DNA of 64,000 nt, taken from Agaricicola taiwanensis. Its GTDB lineage: Bacteria; Pseudomonadota; Alphaproteobacteria; Rhizobiales; Methylopilaceae. The stretch is taken from the NCBI RefSeq assembly GCF_014635245.1, contig NZ_BMCP01000002.1, positions 1,178,001-1,242,000 on the forward strand, in the 5' to 3' direction. Made by a program: the position numbers and the translations under genes. A model generated the notes under the pieces. It was not told the DNA's origin. It worked only from the letters and a program-made list of their open reading frames with translations, and searched no databases. Positions 35,494-43,994 of the stretch are shown here, piece after piece; position 1 is the stretch's first letter, and each line of letters begins with the position of its first letter.

Positions 35494-36336
35494 ATGCAGA
35501 AATCAGCGCTGAACCCGCACCCGACGGTGCAGCTTGTGGACCCCGTGTGGTCGCAGGTGCGGCTCGAATCGGAGGAACTGGCGGGACGTGAGCCTGAGCT
35601 CTCCTCCTTCGTTACCTCCACCATCCTCCATCACGACACGCTTGAAGAGGCCGTCGCCCACCGCATCTCCGCGCGGTTGGACCATCCCGAGATGGGCTAT
35701 GCGGTGCTGATGCGCGCTTTTGAGGATCTCATCGGCGACGGTGATGGCTTCGGCCTTTCGATCCGCCGCGACATCACCGCGGTGGCCGAGCGCGACCCGG
35801 CCTGCATGCGCTATTTGGAGCCGGTGCTTTACTTCAAGGGCTTCCACGCGCTGCAGACCCATCGTCTGGCACATTACCTCTGGGGACAGGGCCGCAAGGA
35901 TTTCGCGCTTTACCTGCAAAGCCGCTCGTCGGCCGTGTTCCAGGTCGACATCCACCCCGCTGCACGCATCGGCCGCGGCGTGTTCCTCGATCATTCCACG
36001 GGCCTTGTCATCGGCGGCACGGCGGTGGTGGAGGATGACGTCTCGATCCTGCAGGGCGTGACGCTCGGCGGCACCGGCAAGGAGCGCGGCGATCGCCACC
36101 CCAAGATCCGGCGCGGCGTGCTCATCGGCGCCGGCGCCAAGATCCTCGGCAACATCGAAATCGGCCATTGCTCGCTGATCGCGGCCGGCTCGGTGGTGTT
36201 GAAAAGCCTGCCGCCGAAAGTCACCGCCGCCGGCGTGCCCGCGCGCATCGTGGGCGATGCGCCCTGTGAACAACCGGCGCAAACCATGGACCAGGTGCTG
36301 GGCGAAGGGCCGCTTTATTACGACCCGGTGATCTGA
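35494..36336 (+). CDS. cysE: Serine O-acetyltransferase
   Basis: 280 residues. It acetylates serine with acetyl-CoA for cysteine synthesis. N-terminal helical domain (DPVWSQVRLESEELAGREPE) then left-handed hexapeptide repeats: VDIHPAARIGRGVFLDHSTG, GGTAVVEDDVSILQGVTLGGTG, catalytic His/Asp in FLDHSTG, and PAG loop AAGVPARIVGDAP. The C-terminus ending in VI is of the type that can dock into cysteine synthase. The ATG at 35494 has GGAG upstream, away from the tRNA. Confidence 0.95.
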   Translation: MQKSALNPHPTVQLVDPVWSQVRLESEELAGREPELSSFVTSTILHHDTLEEAVAHRISARLDHPEMGYAVLMRAFEDLIGDGDGFGLSIRRDITAVAERDPACMRYLEPVLYFKGFHALQTHRLAHYLWGQGRKDFALYLQSRSSAVFQVDIHPAARIGRGVFLDHSTGLVIGGTAVVEDDVSILQGVTLGGTGKERGDRHPKIRRGVLIGAGAKILGNIEIGHCSLIAAGSVVLKSLPPKVTAAGVPARIVGDAPCEQPAQTMDQVLGEGPLYYDPVI

Positions 36337-36397
36337 ACTTGCCCCTCCTCGCGGAGCGTGCGAACAGGGGCCCATCGACATTAAGAGGAGATTGCCG

Positions 36398-36610
36398 GTG
36401 GACAAGGCCGAGCTTCAGCGACTGGAAAACTATCTGCGCCGCCTGTTTTCAAACCCGTCGATGCGGGTGGTGGCACGGCCGCGCAAGAAGGATTCCGCCG
36501 AGGTCTATATCGGCGAGGAGTTCATCGGCGTGCTCTTCCTGGATGACGAGGACGGCGATCGTTCGTTCAACTTCCAGATGGCGATCCTGGCCGAAGACCT
36601 CGCCGGCTGA
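36398..36610 (+). CDS. DUF3126 family small protein
   Basis: 70 residues from a GTG with AGGAG 7 bases upstream. The sequence (LQRLENYLRRLFSNPSMRVV, AEVYIGEEFIGVLFLDDEDG, SFNFQMAILAEDL) is that of DUF3126, a family limited to alphaproteobacteria. Function unknown. It follows cysE by 61 bases and is often found near it, as I recall. A TTG two codons upstream is too near the ribosome site. Confidence 0.85.
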   Translation: MDKAELQRLENYLRRLFSNPSMRVVARPRKKDSAEVYIGEEFIGVLFLDDEDGDRSFNFQMAILAEDLAG

Positions 36611-36618
36611 TGCTTTCT

Positions 36619-36649
36619 CGCCATGCCCGCGTCTGGCGCGGGCATGGCG
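36619..36649. terminator. Terminator between DUF3126 and CinA-like genes
   Basis: CGCCATGCCCGC pairs perfectly with GCGGGCATGGCG around a 7-base loop. It sits between two convergent genes. TCTTATCTCT follows it on the plus strand. Confidence 0.8.
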
Positions 36650-36652
36650 CTC

Positions 36653-37390
36653 TTATCTCTTCAGTTCCGCCAGCATGACCCGCACGGCTTCGGCCGCTTC
36701 GGCGAGCCGGGCCTCATCGCGCGAGCGCACCACCACATTGGTGTTGAAGCCCTTCTCGTCGCTGAAGGGATAGCTGCCGATGGCAACCTCGGGAAAAGCC
36801 TTCTGCACATCCCGCAACGGCACGGCGATATCGCCCTCCTTGGCATCGGCGCGGATGCTTTCCGACAGCATGACGACGCCCGTTCTCAGCGTCGGGGCGA
36901 TCTCATCCATCATGGCCTGCATGATCGACGGCACGCCGGCCATGACATGCACATTGCCCAACCGGAAGCCCGGCGCCTTCGACAGTTTGTTGGCGATGAG
37001 ATCGGCACCATCAGGGATGCGCGCCATGCGCATACGCCCTTCGGTCAGTTCCGTGTCCGGGAAGCGCTCCTTCAGCATGGCGACCGCCCTGGGATCGTGA
37101 TCGATGCCGACGCCGAAGGCGCGCGCCATGGCATCCGCCGTGATGTCGTCATGGGTGGGGCCGATGCCGCCGGTGGTGAAGACATAGGTGTAGCGCGACC
37201 TCAGCGCGTTCACCGCCTCCACGATGGCCTCCTCGTCGTCGGCCACGGTGCGCGCTTCCTTCAGGTCGATGCCGAGATTGGTCAGGAAGGTCGCGATATA
37301 GCCGGTGTTGGTGTCCCTGGTGCGGCCGGACAGGATCTCGTCGCCGATGGCAAGCACCGCGGCGGTAATGGTCTCAGGCGTTTCGGTCAT
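36653..37390 (-). CDS. Molybdopterin-binding (CinA N-terminal/MoaB-like) protein
   Basis: 245 residues of the single MoCF-biosynthesis domain type: AAVLAIGDEILSGRTRDTNT, RYTYVFTTGGIGPTHDDIT (the GGTG-like loop) and MAGVPSIMQAMMDEIAPTL. It lacks the C-terminal nicotinamide deamidase domain of full CinA. In other bacteria such domains relate to pyrophosphatase or molybdopterin handling, and the precise role here is open. It is transcribed away from sfsA. Confidence 0.88.
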   Translation of the reverse strand: MTETPETITAAVLAIGDEILSGRTRDTNTGYIATFLTNLGIDLKEARTVADDEEAIVEAVNALRSRYTYVFTTGGIGPTHDDITADAMARAFGVGIDHDPRAVAMLKERFPDTELTEGRMRMARIPDGADLIANKLSKAPGFRLGNVHVMAGVPSIMQAMMDEIAPTLRTGVVMLSESIRADAKEGDIAVPLRDVQKAFPEVAIGSYPFSDEKGFNTNVVVRSRDEARLAEAAEAVRVMLAELKR

Positions 37391-37493
37391 GGAAGGCCCC
37401 TTCTGATCGCCTGATGTAACGCTGGGAGTGCGTGGGGAACAAGAGTCGTCATGCCCCCTTGCCCCGCACCGTCACATCGGGCCTATGGCCGCC

Positions 37494-38204
37494 ATGCAGT
37501 TCACCGCCCCTCTCCTGCCCGGCCGCCTGATCCAGCGCTACAAGCGGTTCCTCGCCGATGTGGCCTTGGACGATGGCCGCCTGGTCACTGCCCATGTGGC
37601 CAATTCCGGAGCCATGACCGGTCTCAAGACACCCGGCAGCCGCATCTGGCTGTTGGAAAAGCCGCACACCAAGCTCGGCTTCTCATGGGAGCTGGTGGAA
37701 GCGCCCCTTCCCGATGGCCCTGCGCTCGTCGGCGTCAACACGGCCCATGCCAACAGCATTGCAGCCGAAGCCATAGTCGCGGGCCGGGTCCCGGAGCTTG
37801 CCGGATACGCCGCGCTGCGGCGCGAGGTGCCGTATGGACTGAACAGCCGCGTCGACATCTTCATAAGCGACGGGCCGACGCCGCCCGCTTTCGTGGAGGT
37901 GAAGAACGTCACCCTCTGGCGCGAGGGACCGCTGGCGGAATTTCCCGATGCCGTCACCAGCCGCGGTACCAAGCACTTGGCCGATCTTGCCCGTGAGGTG
38001 GCCTCTGGCGCGCGCGGCGTCATGCTCTACGTCATCCAGGGACCGGCCGAGGGTTTCGCCATCGCCGGCGATGTCGACCCCGTCTATGCTGAGGCCTTCG
38101 CCTTCGCCCGCAGTGCCGGCGTCGAAGCCTACGCATGGACCTGCGAGGTTTCCCTTCACGGCATCACCCTGGCCGCTCCGGTGCCGATCCTCATGCGCGG
38201 GTGA
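37494..38204 (+). CDS. sfsA: DNA/RNA-binding nuclease SfsA
   Basis: 236 residues. Family marks: PLLPGRLIQRYKRFLADVAL, HVANSGAMTGLKTPGSRIWL, and in the C-terminal half VDIFISDG, VEVKNVTLW (nuclease-like D...ExK) and FPDAVTSRGTKHL. SfsA was first seen to affect maltose genes in E. coli; structure suggests a restriction-like nuclease fold with an OB domain. The start at ATG 37494 follows family length; ATG 37485 is also in frame. Confidence 0.93.
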   Translation: MQFTAPLLPGRLIQRYKRFLADVALDDGRLVTAHVANSGAMTGLKTPGSRIWLLEKPHTKLGFSWELVEAPLPDGPALVGVNTAHANSIAAEAIVAGRVPELAGYAALRREVPYGLNSRVDIFISDGPTPPAFVEVKNVTLWREGPLAEFPDAVTSRGTKHLADLAREVASGARGVMLYVIQGPAEGFAIAGDVDPVYAEAFAFARSAGVEAYAWTCEVSLHGITLAAPVPILMRG

Positions 38205-38280
38205 CGTGCCCGTGAAGGAACCGCCGTATCCGCCTGCCTGTTAGTCCTGTAGGAAAACAACACAGAGGAAACCCACGGCG

Positions 38281-38517
38281 ATGTCCCCACCAGATGATCT
38301 CCGCATCGAGCGCGTGAGCCGGCCTCTGCAGGAGATTTCCCCCGCTGACGAAAGCCGCCACGGTGGCGAAGGGCTGGACAGCAACGCGGAGAACCAGCGC
38401 GACATCAGCAAGAGCCGAGCCGAGGCCCGCGCCTTCGAGCACGCGCTCGACGACGAGAAGGAGCGGCAGGAGCACGCCGAAAGGGGGGAGAGCGAAGAAG
38501 AGGCCGATGGCGTTTGA
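38281..38517 (+). CDS. Small acidic hydrophilic protein
   Basis: 78 residues, strongly charged and predicted disordered or helical (RAEARAFEHALDDEKERQE, AERGESEEEADGV). The first part, RIERVSRPLQEISPADESRH, resembles small conserved rhizobial proteins of unknown function. AGAGGAA lies about 11 bases before the ATG. No hydrophobic core. Could be a non-coding stretch with an open frame, but composition favours coding. Confidence 0.5.
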   Translation: MSPPDDLRIERVSRPLQEISPADESRHGGEGLDSNAENQRDISKSRAEARAFEHALDDEKERQEHAERGESEEEADGV

Positions 38518-38575
38518 CCCCGCCCCGCGCCTTGCCTAAAACCGCCGCACATCACGCGCGCGGGTTTTCACGTCC

Positions 38576-39658
38576 ATGTCCCACAACACTTTCGGCCATC
38601 TCTTCCGCGTCACCACCTTCGGCGAAAGCCATGGCCCGGCCCTCGGTGGTGTGGTGGACGGCTGCCCGCCCAACCTGCGCTTCCGCTTGACGGACATCCA
38701 GCGCGAGCTTGATCGCCGCCGCCCCGGCCAGTCGCGCTTCACCACGCAGCGGCAGGAGCCTGATCAGGTCAAGGTCCTGTCAGGCGTCATGGCCGATGGC
38801 GAGGATCTCATCACCACGGGCACGCCCATCGGCCTTCTGATCGAGAACACCGACCAGCGCTCCAAGGACTATTCGGAGATCGAGAAGCTCTATCGGCCCG
38901 GCCACGCTGATATCACCTATCAGACCAAATACGGCATCCGCGACCATCGCGGCGGCGGGCGCTCCTCCGCGCGCGAGACCGCCATGCGGGTCGCGGCCGG
39001 CGCCCTCGCCCGGCTGGTCGTGCCTGGCTTCTCGGTGCGCGCGGCGTTGGTGCAGATGGGCTCCATCAAGGTGGACCGCAGCCGCTGGAACTGGAACGAG
39101 GTCGACAACAATCCCTTCTTCTGCCCCGACCCTGAGGCGGCGAAGGAAATGGAAGGCTATCTCGACGGCATCCGCAAATCCGGCTCCTCCATCGGCGCCG
39201 TCATCGAGGTGGTGGCCGAAGGCGTGCCCGCCGGCCTCGGCGCGCCTGTCTACGGCAAGCTCGATGCCGACATTGCCGCGGCCTTCATGAGCATCAACGC
39301 GGTGAAGGGGGTGGAGATCGGCGAAGGCATGGGTGCCGCGACCCTCACCGGCGAGGAGAACGCCGACGAGATCCGCATGGGCAACGACGGCAAGCCGCTG
39401 TTCCTCTCCAACCACGCCGGCGGCATCCTCGGCGGCATCTCCACCGGCCAGGAAGTGGTGGCGCGCTTCGCGGTAAAACCCACCTCGTCCATCCTCACCC
39501 AGCGCCGCTCCATCGACCGCGACGGCAATGAAGTGGATGTCCGCACCAAGGGCCGCCACGACCCCTGCGTCGGCATCCGCGCCGTGCCCATCGGCGAGGC
39601 CATGATGGCCTGCGTGGTGGCCGATCATTACCTGCGCCACCGCGGCCAGGTGGGGTGA
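38576..39658 (+). CDS. aroC: Chorismate synthase
   Basis: 360 residues. It makes chorismate from EPSP with reduced FMN, the last shikimate step. Motifs: [17 protein letters not shown] (His/Gly block), [43 protein letters not shown] and the C-terminal [21 protein letters not shown]. Standard length for the family. Terminated by a hairpin before a convergent gene. Confidence 0.97.
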   Translation: MSHNTFGHLFRVTTFGESHGPALGGVVDGCPPNLRFRLTDIQRELDRRRPGQSRFTTQRQEPDQVKVLSGVMADGEDLITTGTPIGLLIENTDQRSKDYSEIEKLYRPGHADITYQTKYGIRDHRGGGRSSARETAMRVAAGALARLVVPGFSVRAALVQMGSIKVDRSRWNWNEVDNNPFFCPDPEAAKEMEGYLDGIRKSGSSIGAVIEVVAEGVPAGLGAPVYGKLDADIAAAFMSINAVKGVEIGEGMGAATLTGEENADEIRMGNDGKPLFLSNHAGGILGGISTGQEVVARFAVKPTSSILTQRRSIDRDGNEVDVRTKGRHDPCVGIRAVPIGEAMMACVVADHYLRHRGQVG

Positions 39659-39663
39659 GACAA

Positions 39664-39684
39664 GGGGGAACGCCCTTTCCCCCC
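39664..39684. terminator. Hairpin between aroC and glucosidase gene
   Basis: GGGGGAA pairs with TTCCCCC around a six-base loop between two convergent gene ends. A likely transcription stop, without a clear T-run. Confidence 0.6.
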
Positions 39685-41892
39685 TCAGCTGATCACCTCG
39701 ACGGTGGCTCCTTCCCGCGCCTGCATCACATGGACGGCCACTCCGGCGCTGTCCCGCCGAAGCGCGATGTCCAGAGATCCCTCACCCACCTGCAACTGGC
39801 GGAGCAGCACCTCGTCGAGGAACTGCGGCAGCGCCGGCCGCGTGAAGGTGACGCGGTGCGCGTATGGGTCGAAGCCAAGGCCCAGCGACGACTGGATCAG
39901 CGACAGCGGAGCCGCTGCCGCCCAGGCTTGCGGCGCACAGGCGACCGGATAGAAGGTCGGGCCGTGGCCGCGCTGCCGCGGGAAGCCGCAGAACAGCTCC
40001 GGCAGCCGGCGCAGGTCGATATAGGTGGAGGCGGCGAACAGGCCTTCGAACACCCGTGCCGCGTCGGCCGCGAAGCCATAACGGGCAAAGCCGGCCGCGA
40101 TCATGGCGTTGTCATGGGGCCAGACGGACCCGTTGTGATAGCTCATGGGATTGTAGCGCGTGGCCGATCTTGCCAGCGTGCGGATGCCCCATCCCGTAAA
40201 GGCTGAGGGGCTCATCAGAGTGCGCACGACCCGTTCCGCCCGCTCCGGAAAAGCAATTCCCGAGAACAGCGCGTGTCCCGCATTGGACGAGCGAATGCGG
40301 CAAGGCTTCTTGTCGCCATCAAGTGCGATGACATAGGTGCCGAGGTCCTCGTCGAAGAAGAAGGCGTCGAACCTCTGGCGCAAAGCTTCGGCGCGGGCAT
40401 CGAGTTCCAGCGCGCGGTCGGTCTTGTCCAAGGCACGGGCGATAGCGGCGGCGGCCCGCCAGGCGCCATAGACATAGGCCTGCACCTCCACCAGTGCGAT
40501 GGGGCCCCGAGCCAGGGTTCCGTCGGCGTGGCTGATGGAATCATTGCTGTCCTTCCAGCCCTGGTTGGCGAGGCCCTCGTCGGTGTGGCGGCCATATTCC
40601 ACGAAGCCATCGCCATCGCGGTCGCCGTGGTGATCGATCCAGCCCAGCGCGGCCTCGATGTTGGGCCAGAGCGCGCGCAGCGTCTCCCGATCGCCGGTGC
40701 GCTCCAGATAGGCGCCCGCCAGCATGAGAAAGAGCGGCGTGGAATCGATCGACCCGTAATAGCGGCGGAAGGGCACCTCGCCCAGTTCCGCCATTTCGCC
40801 CTTGCGCACCTCATGCAGGATCTTGCCCGGCTCGGCATCGGCGGCAGCGTCGAAATCCGTGGCCTGTTCGGCCGCAAGATGCCGCAGCACGCCGCGCGCC
40901 ACCTGCGGATCCATCCACAGCATCTCCATGGCGGTGATCAGCGCGTCGCGCCCGAAGACCGTGCTGAACCAGGGAATGCCGGCATAGGGATACAATCCCT
41001 CCGGCGTATCCGTCATCAGCATGTAGAGATCGGAGACGCTGCGCCGGACGGTCTCGTTGAAGATCTCGTTGGAGGTTGCCACCGCGGCCGCGCGGGACGA
41101 GGAGCGGCGCAGCGCCCGCCGCGCCTCCAGCATGGCGCCGAGGACGCTCCTGCGCAGCGACGCGGTTCCGTCGCCAGCATCATCACAGCCGATGCGCAGG
41201 AAGATGGCGCGCGTCTCGTGCGGCGCGATCTCCAGTTCGAACAGTGCCCGCTCGGCCGACAGATCCGCCGGCGACGGCTCGAACCGCAGATGCGTTTCGC
41301 GGCGGCGGCCGTCGAGGCCGGTATAGGCCAGCACCACCCGGTCCCTCTCCACCTTGGGTGAATGGTGTATGCCGCGCCGCTCGCGCCGCGTGCCGCGCAC
41401 CTCGAACAGGTCGGCGAAATCGGCGAGAAAGGTGATTTCCGCCCTGATCCGCTGCGGCCGCACGTCGAAATTCCGGAAGGAGAGCCGCTCATAACAGGCC
41501 CCCTTCCACAGGAAGCGCGAACGCCGGATGTGCAGCAGGTCGTGCTCCAACCCGACGCTGCCGTCGTCGGTGTAGAAATCCGGATTGGTGAGGTCGCACG
41601 TCAACGCCGCATTGTCGTCGCGCAGCGTTGAGGACAGGAGGATCGGCCGCTGCCCGCCGATGGTCAGATAAAGGTGCGAGAGATAGCGCGTGTCGTTGTG
41701 GAAGAGGCCTTCCGGACTTCCAGGCCCGGAAAGCGCATCACCGTTATGGTCGAACAGCGCGAAGGTGTCGCCATGCTTCAAGGTGCGCGGCCGCCGCTCC
41801 TGCAGCGACGCGGTGGCGGGGATGAAGAACTGGGCGAGGGGCGCCGTGGCGCCGCCTGCCCTCGTCTCCAACTCGGGAAACACCTGGTTCAT
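39685..41892 (-). CDS. Amylo-alpha-1,6-glucosidase family (glycogen debranching N-terminal) protein
   Basis: 735 residues. The N-terminal domain (about 35-230) is the glycogen-debranching N-terminal type: HGDTFALFDHNGDALSGPGS, GLFHNDTRYLSHL. The C-terminal alpha/alpha barrel of GH15/GH63-like type includes YAGIPWFSTVFGRDALITAME, WKDSNDSISHADG and YHNGSVWPHDNAMIA. It probably hydrolyses an alpha-glucosidic bond in an oligosaccharide, glucan or glycoside; specificity is unknown. No signal peptide, so cytoplasmic. A GT4 gene lies 18 bases upstream on the same strand, and the pair is a common alphaproteobacterial arrangement. Confidence 0.9.
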   Translation of the reverse strand: MNQVFPELETRAGGATAPLAQFFIPATASLQERRPRTLKHGDTFALFDHNGDALSGPGSPEGLFHNDTRYLSHLYLTIGGQRPILLSSTLRDDNAALTCDLTNPDFYTDDGSVGLEHDLLHIRRSRFLWKGACYERLSFRNFDVRPQRIRAEITFLADFADLFEVRGTRRERRGIHHSPKVERDRVVLAYTGLDGRRRETHLRFEPSPADLSAERALFELEIAPHETRAIFLRIGCDDAGDGTASLRRSVLGAMLEARRALRRSSSRAAAVATSNEIFNETVRRSVSDLYMLMTDTPEGLYPYAGIPWFSTVFGRDALITAMEMLWMDPQVARGVLRHLAAEQATDFDAAADAEPGKILHEVRKGEMAELGEVPFRRYYGSIDSTPLFLMLAGAYLERTGDRETLRALWPNIEAALGWIDHHGDRDGDGFVEYGRHTDEGLANQGWKDSNDSISHADGTLARGPIALVEVQAYVYGAWRAAAAIARALDKTDRALELDARAEALRQRFDAFFFDEDLGTYVIALDGDKKPCRIRSSNAGHALFSGIAFPERAERVVRTLMSPSAFTGWGIRTLARSATRYNPMSYHNGSVWPHDNAMIAAGFARYGFAADAARVFEGLFAASTYIDLRRLPELFCGFPRQRGHGPTFYPVACAPQAWAAAAPLSLIQSSLGLGFDPYAHRVTFTRPALPQFLDEVLLRQLQVGEGSLDIALRRDSAGVAVHVMQAREGATVEVIS

Positions 41893-41910
41893 CGTGTCTC
41901 GTTTCCTTCC

Positions 41911-43008
41911 TCACGCCACAGCCTGCACCTCGAAGTCAATGTCCGCCAGCCGTAGCTGCGCCCGCTGCGGACGCACCCCGGGAAGCCCGCGATAGATGGC
42001 AAGATAATCCTGCGCCATGCGCTCAACCGTGAAGCGGCGCTCAAAGGTCTCGCGCACCTGGGCGCGGTCCAGGTCGTCCAGCCGCTTCACCGCCTCCACC
42101 GCACCGCGGAGATCATCCACGATGAAGCCCGAACGCCCATCCTCGATCACCTCGGGCACCGAGCCGCAGTTGAAGGCGATGACCGGCGTGCCGCAGGACA
42201 TGGCCTCGATCATGACGAGGCCGAACGGCTCAGGCCAATCGATCGGGAAGAGCAGCGCCTTGGCATTGCCGAGGAAGACCGCCTTTTCGCTCTCGTTGAT
42301 CTCGCCGACAAATTCCACATTGTCGTGGGCGCGCAGCATGGGCTCGATGACGTTGTCCCAATAGGCGCGGTCGGCTTCATCAACCTTGGCGGCGATGCGC
42401 AGCGGGAGGCCCGCGGCCGCGGCGATCTCGATGGCGCGGTCGGGCCGCTTTTCCGGCGAGATGCGGCCGAGGAAGGCGAGATAGTCCCCCTTGGGTTTCG
42501 CCGTGAAGGGCAGCATGTCGCGCGGCAGGCCATGATGGACGGTGCCGGCCCAGTTCACCGGCGGCATGGGGCGGCGCTGGTCCCGGGAGATGGATACCAG
42601 CGGCATATCAGGGAAAGCGCGGTAGAAGGGCTGAAGGTCCGGCAGGTCCAGCCGCCCGTGCAGGGTCGTCACCGTTCGATCCGCGATGTCGCGCATCAGC
42701 GGGAAATGCAGAAGGTCGGTGTGGAAATGCAGCACGTCGAATTCATCCGCCCGGCGCCGCACCTCATCCAGCATCACGACATGGTAAGGGATGGGGTCGC
42801 GCACGCGGGGGTCCAGCCTGAGCGCCGTCGTGGTGCAGGGCGCAAGCCGCGCGGCGGTAATGGAGTCTCCGCTGGCAAAGAGGGTGACGTCATGCCCTCG
42901 GGCGACAAGTTCCTCGGTCAGATAGGAGACGATACGTTCTGTGCCCCCATAAAGGCGTGGCGGGCAGCTTTCGGCGAGTGGCGCGATTTGAGCAATCTTC
43001 ATCGGCAA
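41911..43008 (-). CDS. Glycosyltransferase family 4 protein
   Basis: 365 residues of GT-B fold. N-terminal acceptor domain: MKIAQIAPLAESCPPRLYGGTE, ELVARGHDVTLFASGDS. C-terminal donor domain: LAFLGRISPEKRPDRAIEIAA, FLGNAKALLFPIDWPEPFGLVMIEAMSCGTPV with the EX7E-type motif, and GFIVDDLRGAVEAVKRL. A retaining enzyme using a nucleotide sugar; the product may be the sugar that the downstream glucosidase processes. It starts the operon with the glucosidase gene. Confidence 0.93.
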   Translation of the reverse strand: MPMKIAQIAPLAESCPPRLYGGTERIVSYLTEELVARGHDVTLFASGDSITAARLAPCTTTALRLDPRVRDPIPYHVVMLDEVRRRADEFDVLHFHTDLLHFPLMRDIADRTVTTLHGRLDLPDLQPFYRAFPDMPLVSISRDQRRPMPPVNWAGTVHHGLPRDMLPFTAKPKGDYLAFLGRISPEKRPDRAIEIAAAAGLPLRIAAKVDEADRAYWDNVIEPMLRAHDNVEFVGEINESEKAVFLGNAKALLFPIDWPEPFGLVMIEAMSCGTPVIAFNCGSVPEVIEDGRSGFIVDDLRGAVEAVKRLDDLDRAQVRETFERRFTVERMAQDYLAIYRGLPGVRPQRAQLRLADIDFEVQAVA

Positions 43009-43238
43009 AAACTCCTGAGCGAAGCATCGGCAAATGAGAGGATCACAGAGATCACAGAAGAGCCCTGAGGCCGGGAAGCCCGGGCGAAGGAAGATTTGGG
43101 AGCGGCGATCGGGGATTCAAGATGACGACGCTGCCGACGCGCGACGGCGAGCTCATTCGCCTCTTGAACTGAATCGCGCCTTCAGCGCACAGTCCGCTCC
43201 TTGCAAACAATCAACAGTGCTGCGGGGAGGACTTTTTC

Positions 43239-43991
43239 ATGCAGACCATCGACGACGATACCCGCAAGGCCATTGCGCCCACAGGCAAGCTTCGCGTTGC
43301 CATTGCCGTGGGAACGGCGATCTCCGCCGTCTGGACCGCGCGTTCGGCGGAAACGGGCAAGCCCGTCGGCCCCACGGTCGACCTCGCCGAGATCCTGGCG
43401 GAGCGCACCGGCCTGCCGCTGGAACTCGTGGAGCTCGGCAGCTCCGGCAAGATCATCGAAACGGCGAACGACGGCATCTGGGACGTGTCCTTCACACCCG
43501 TCGATGCCGAGCGCAAACAGGCCGCCGATTTCGGCCCCAACCACTTCCTCGGCATCTCGACCTATATGGTGCCGGCAGGCTCGACGCTGCAGCATGTTGA
43601 TGACGTGAACCGCGAAGGCATCCGCGCCTGGGGCGTGGAGAACACGGCCACCATCCGCAGCGCCCGCAAGGCCGCCACGAACACCACGGTGCAGGGCGCC
43701 GCCAACCTCGACGAGGCCGTGCAGAAGTTCACCGCCGGCGAGATCGATGCGCTGGCCATCGGCAAGGAGAGCATCGAGAGCCTGCTGCCGCAGTTCCCGG
43801 GCTCACGCATGCTCGAGGGCCACTACCATGCCGCCGGCACCGCCGTGGTGGTGCCGCACGGGCATGATAAGGCGCTCGAGGTCTTCAGCGTCATCATGGA
43901 AGAACTGAAGGCCGACGGCACCGTGCAGCGCATCTTTGCAAAGCACGGCATGCCCAGCGCCACGGTGGCGCCGGCCGGCCACTACGCCTGA
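43239..43991 (+). CDS. Amino-acid-type solute-binding domain protein lacking a signal peptide
   Basis: 250 residues of the periplasmic-binding-protein type II (SBP_bac_3) fold: GKLRVAIAVGTAISAVW, IIETANDGIWDVSFTPVDAERKQ, TYMVPAGSTLQHVDDVN, AVQKFTAGEIDALAIGK. These proteins normally have a signal peptide. This one begins QTIDDDTRKAIAPTGKL and is hydrophilic, so it appears cytoplasmic. It has GGGGAGG 11 bases upstream of ATG 43239, and no secretion-type start upstream. No transporter genes are adjacent. It may be a cytoplasmic sensor or a cyclohexadienyl-dehydratase-like enzyme. Confidence 0.8.
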   Translation: MQTIDDDTRKAIAPTGKLRVAIAVGTAISAVWTARSAETGKPVGPTVDLAEILAERTGLPLELVELGSSGKIIETANDGIWDVSFTPVDAERKQAADFGPNHFLGISTYMVPAGSTLQHVDDVNREGIRAWGVENTATIRSARKAATNTTVQGAANLDEAVQKFTAGEIDALAIGKESIESLLPQFPGSRMLEGHYHAAGTAVVVPHGHDKALEVFSVIMEELKADGTVQRIFAKHGMPSATVAPAGHYA

Positions 43992-43994
43992 GCG

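Noticed and set aside
43098-43175. Very short frame before the solute-binding gene
   Set aside because: About 16 codons with no ribosome site; probably chance.
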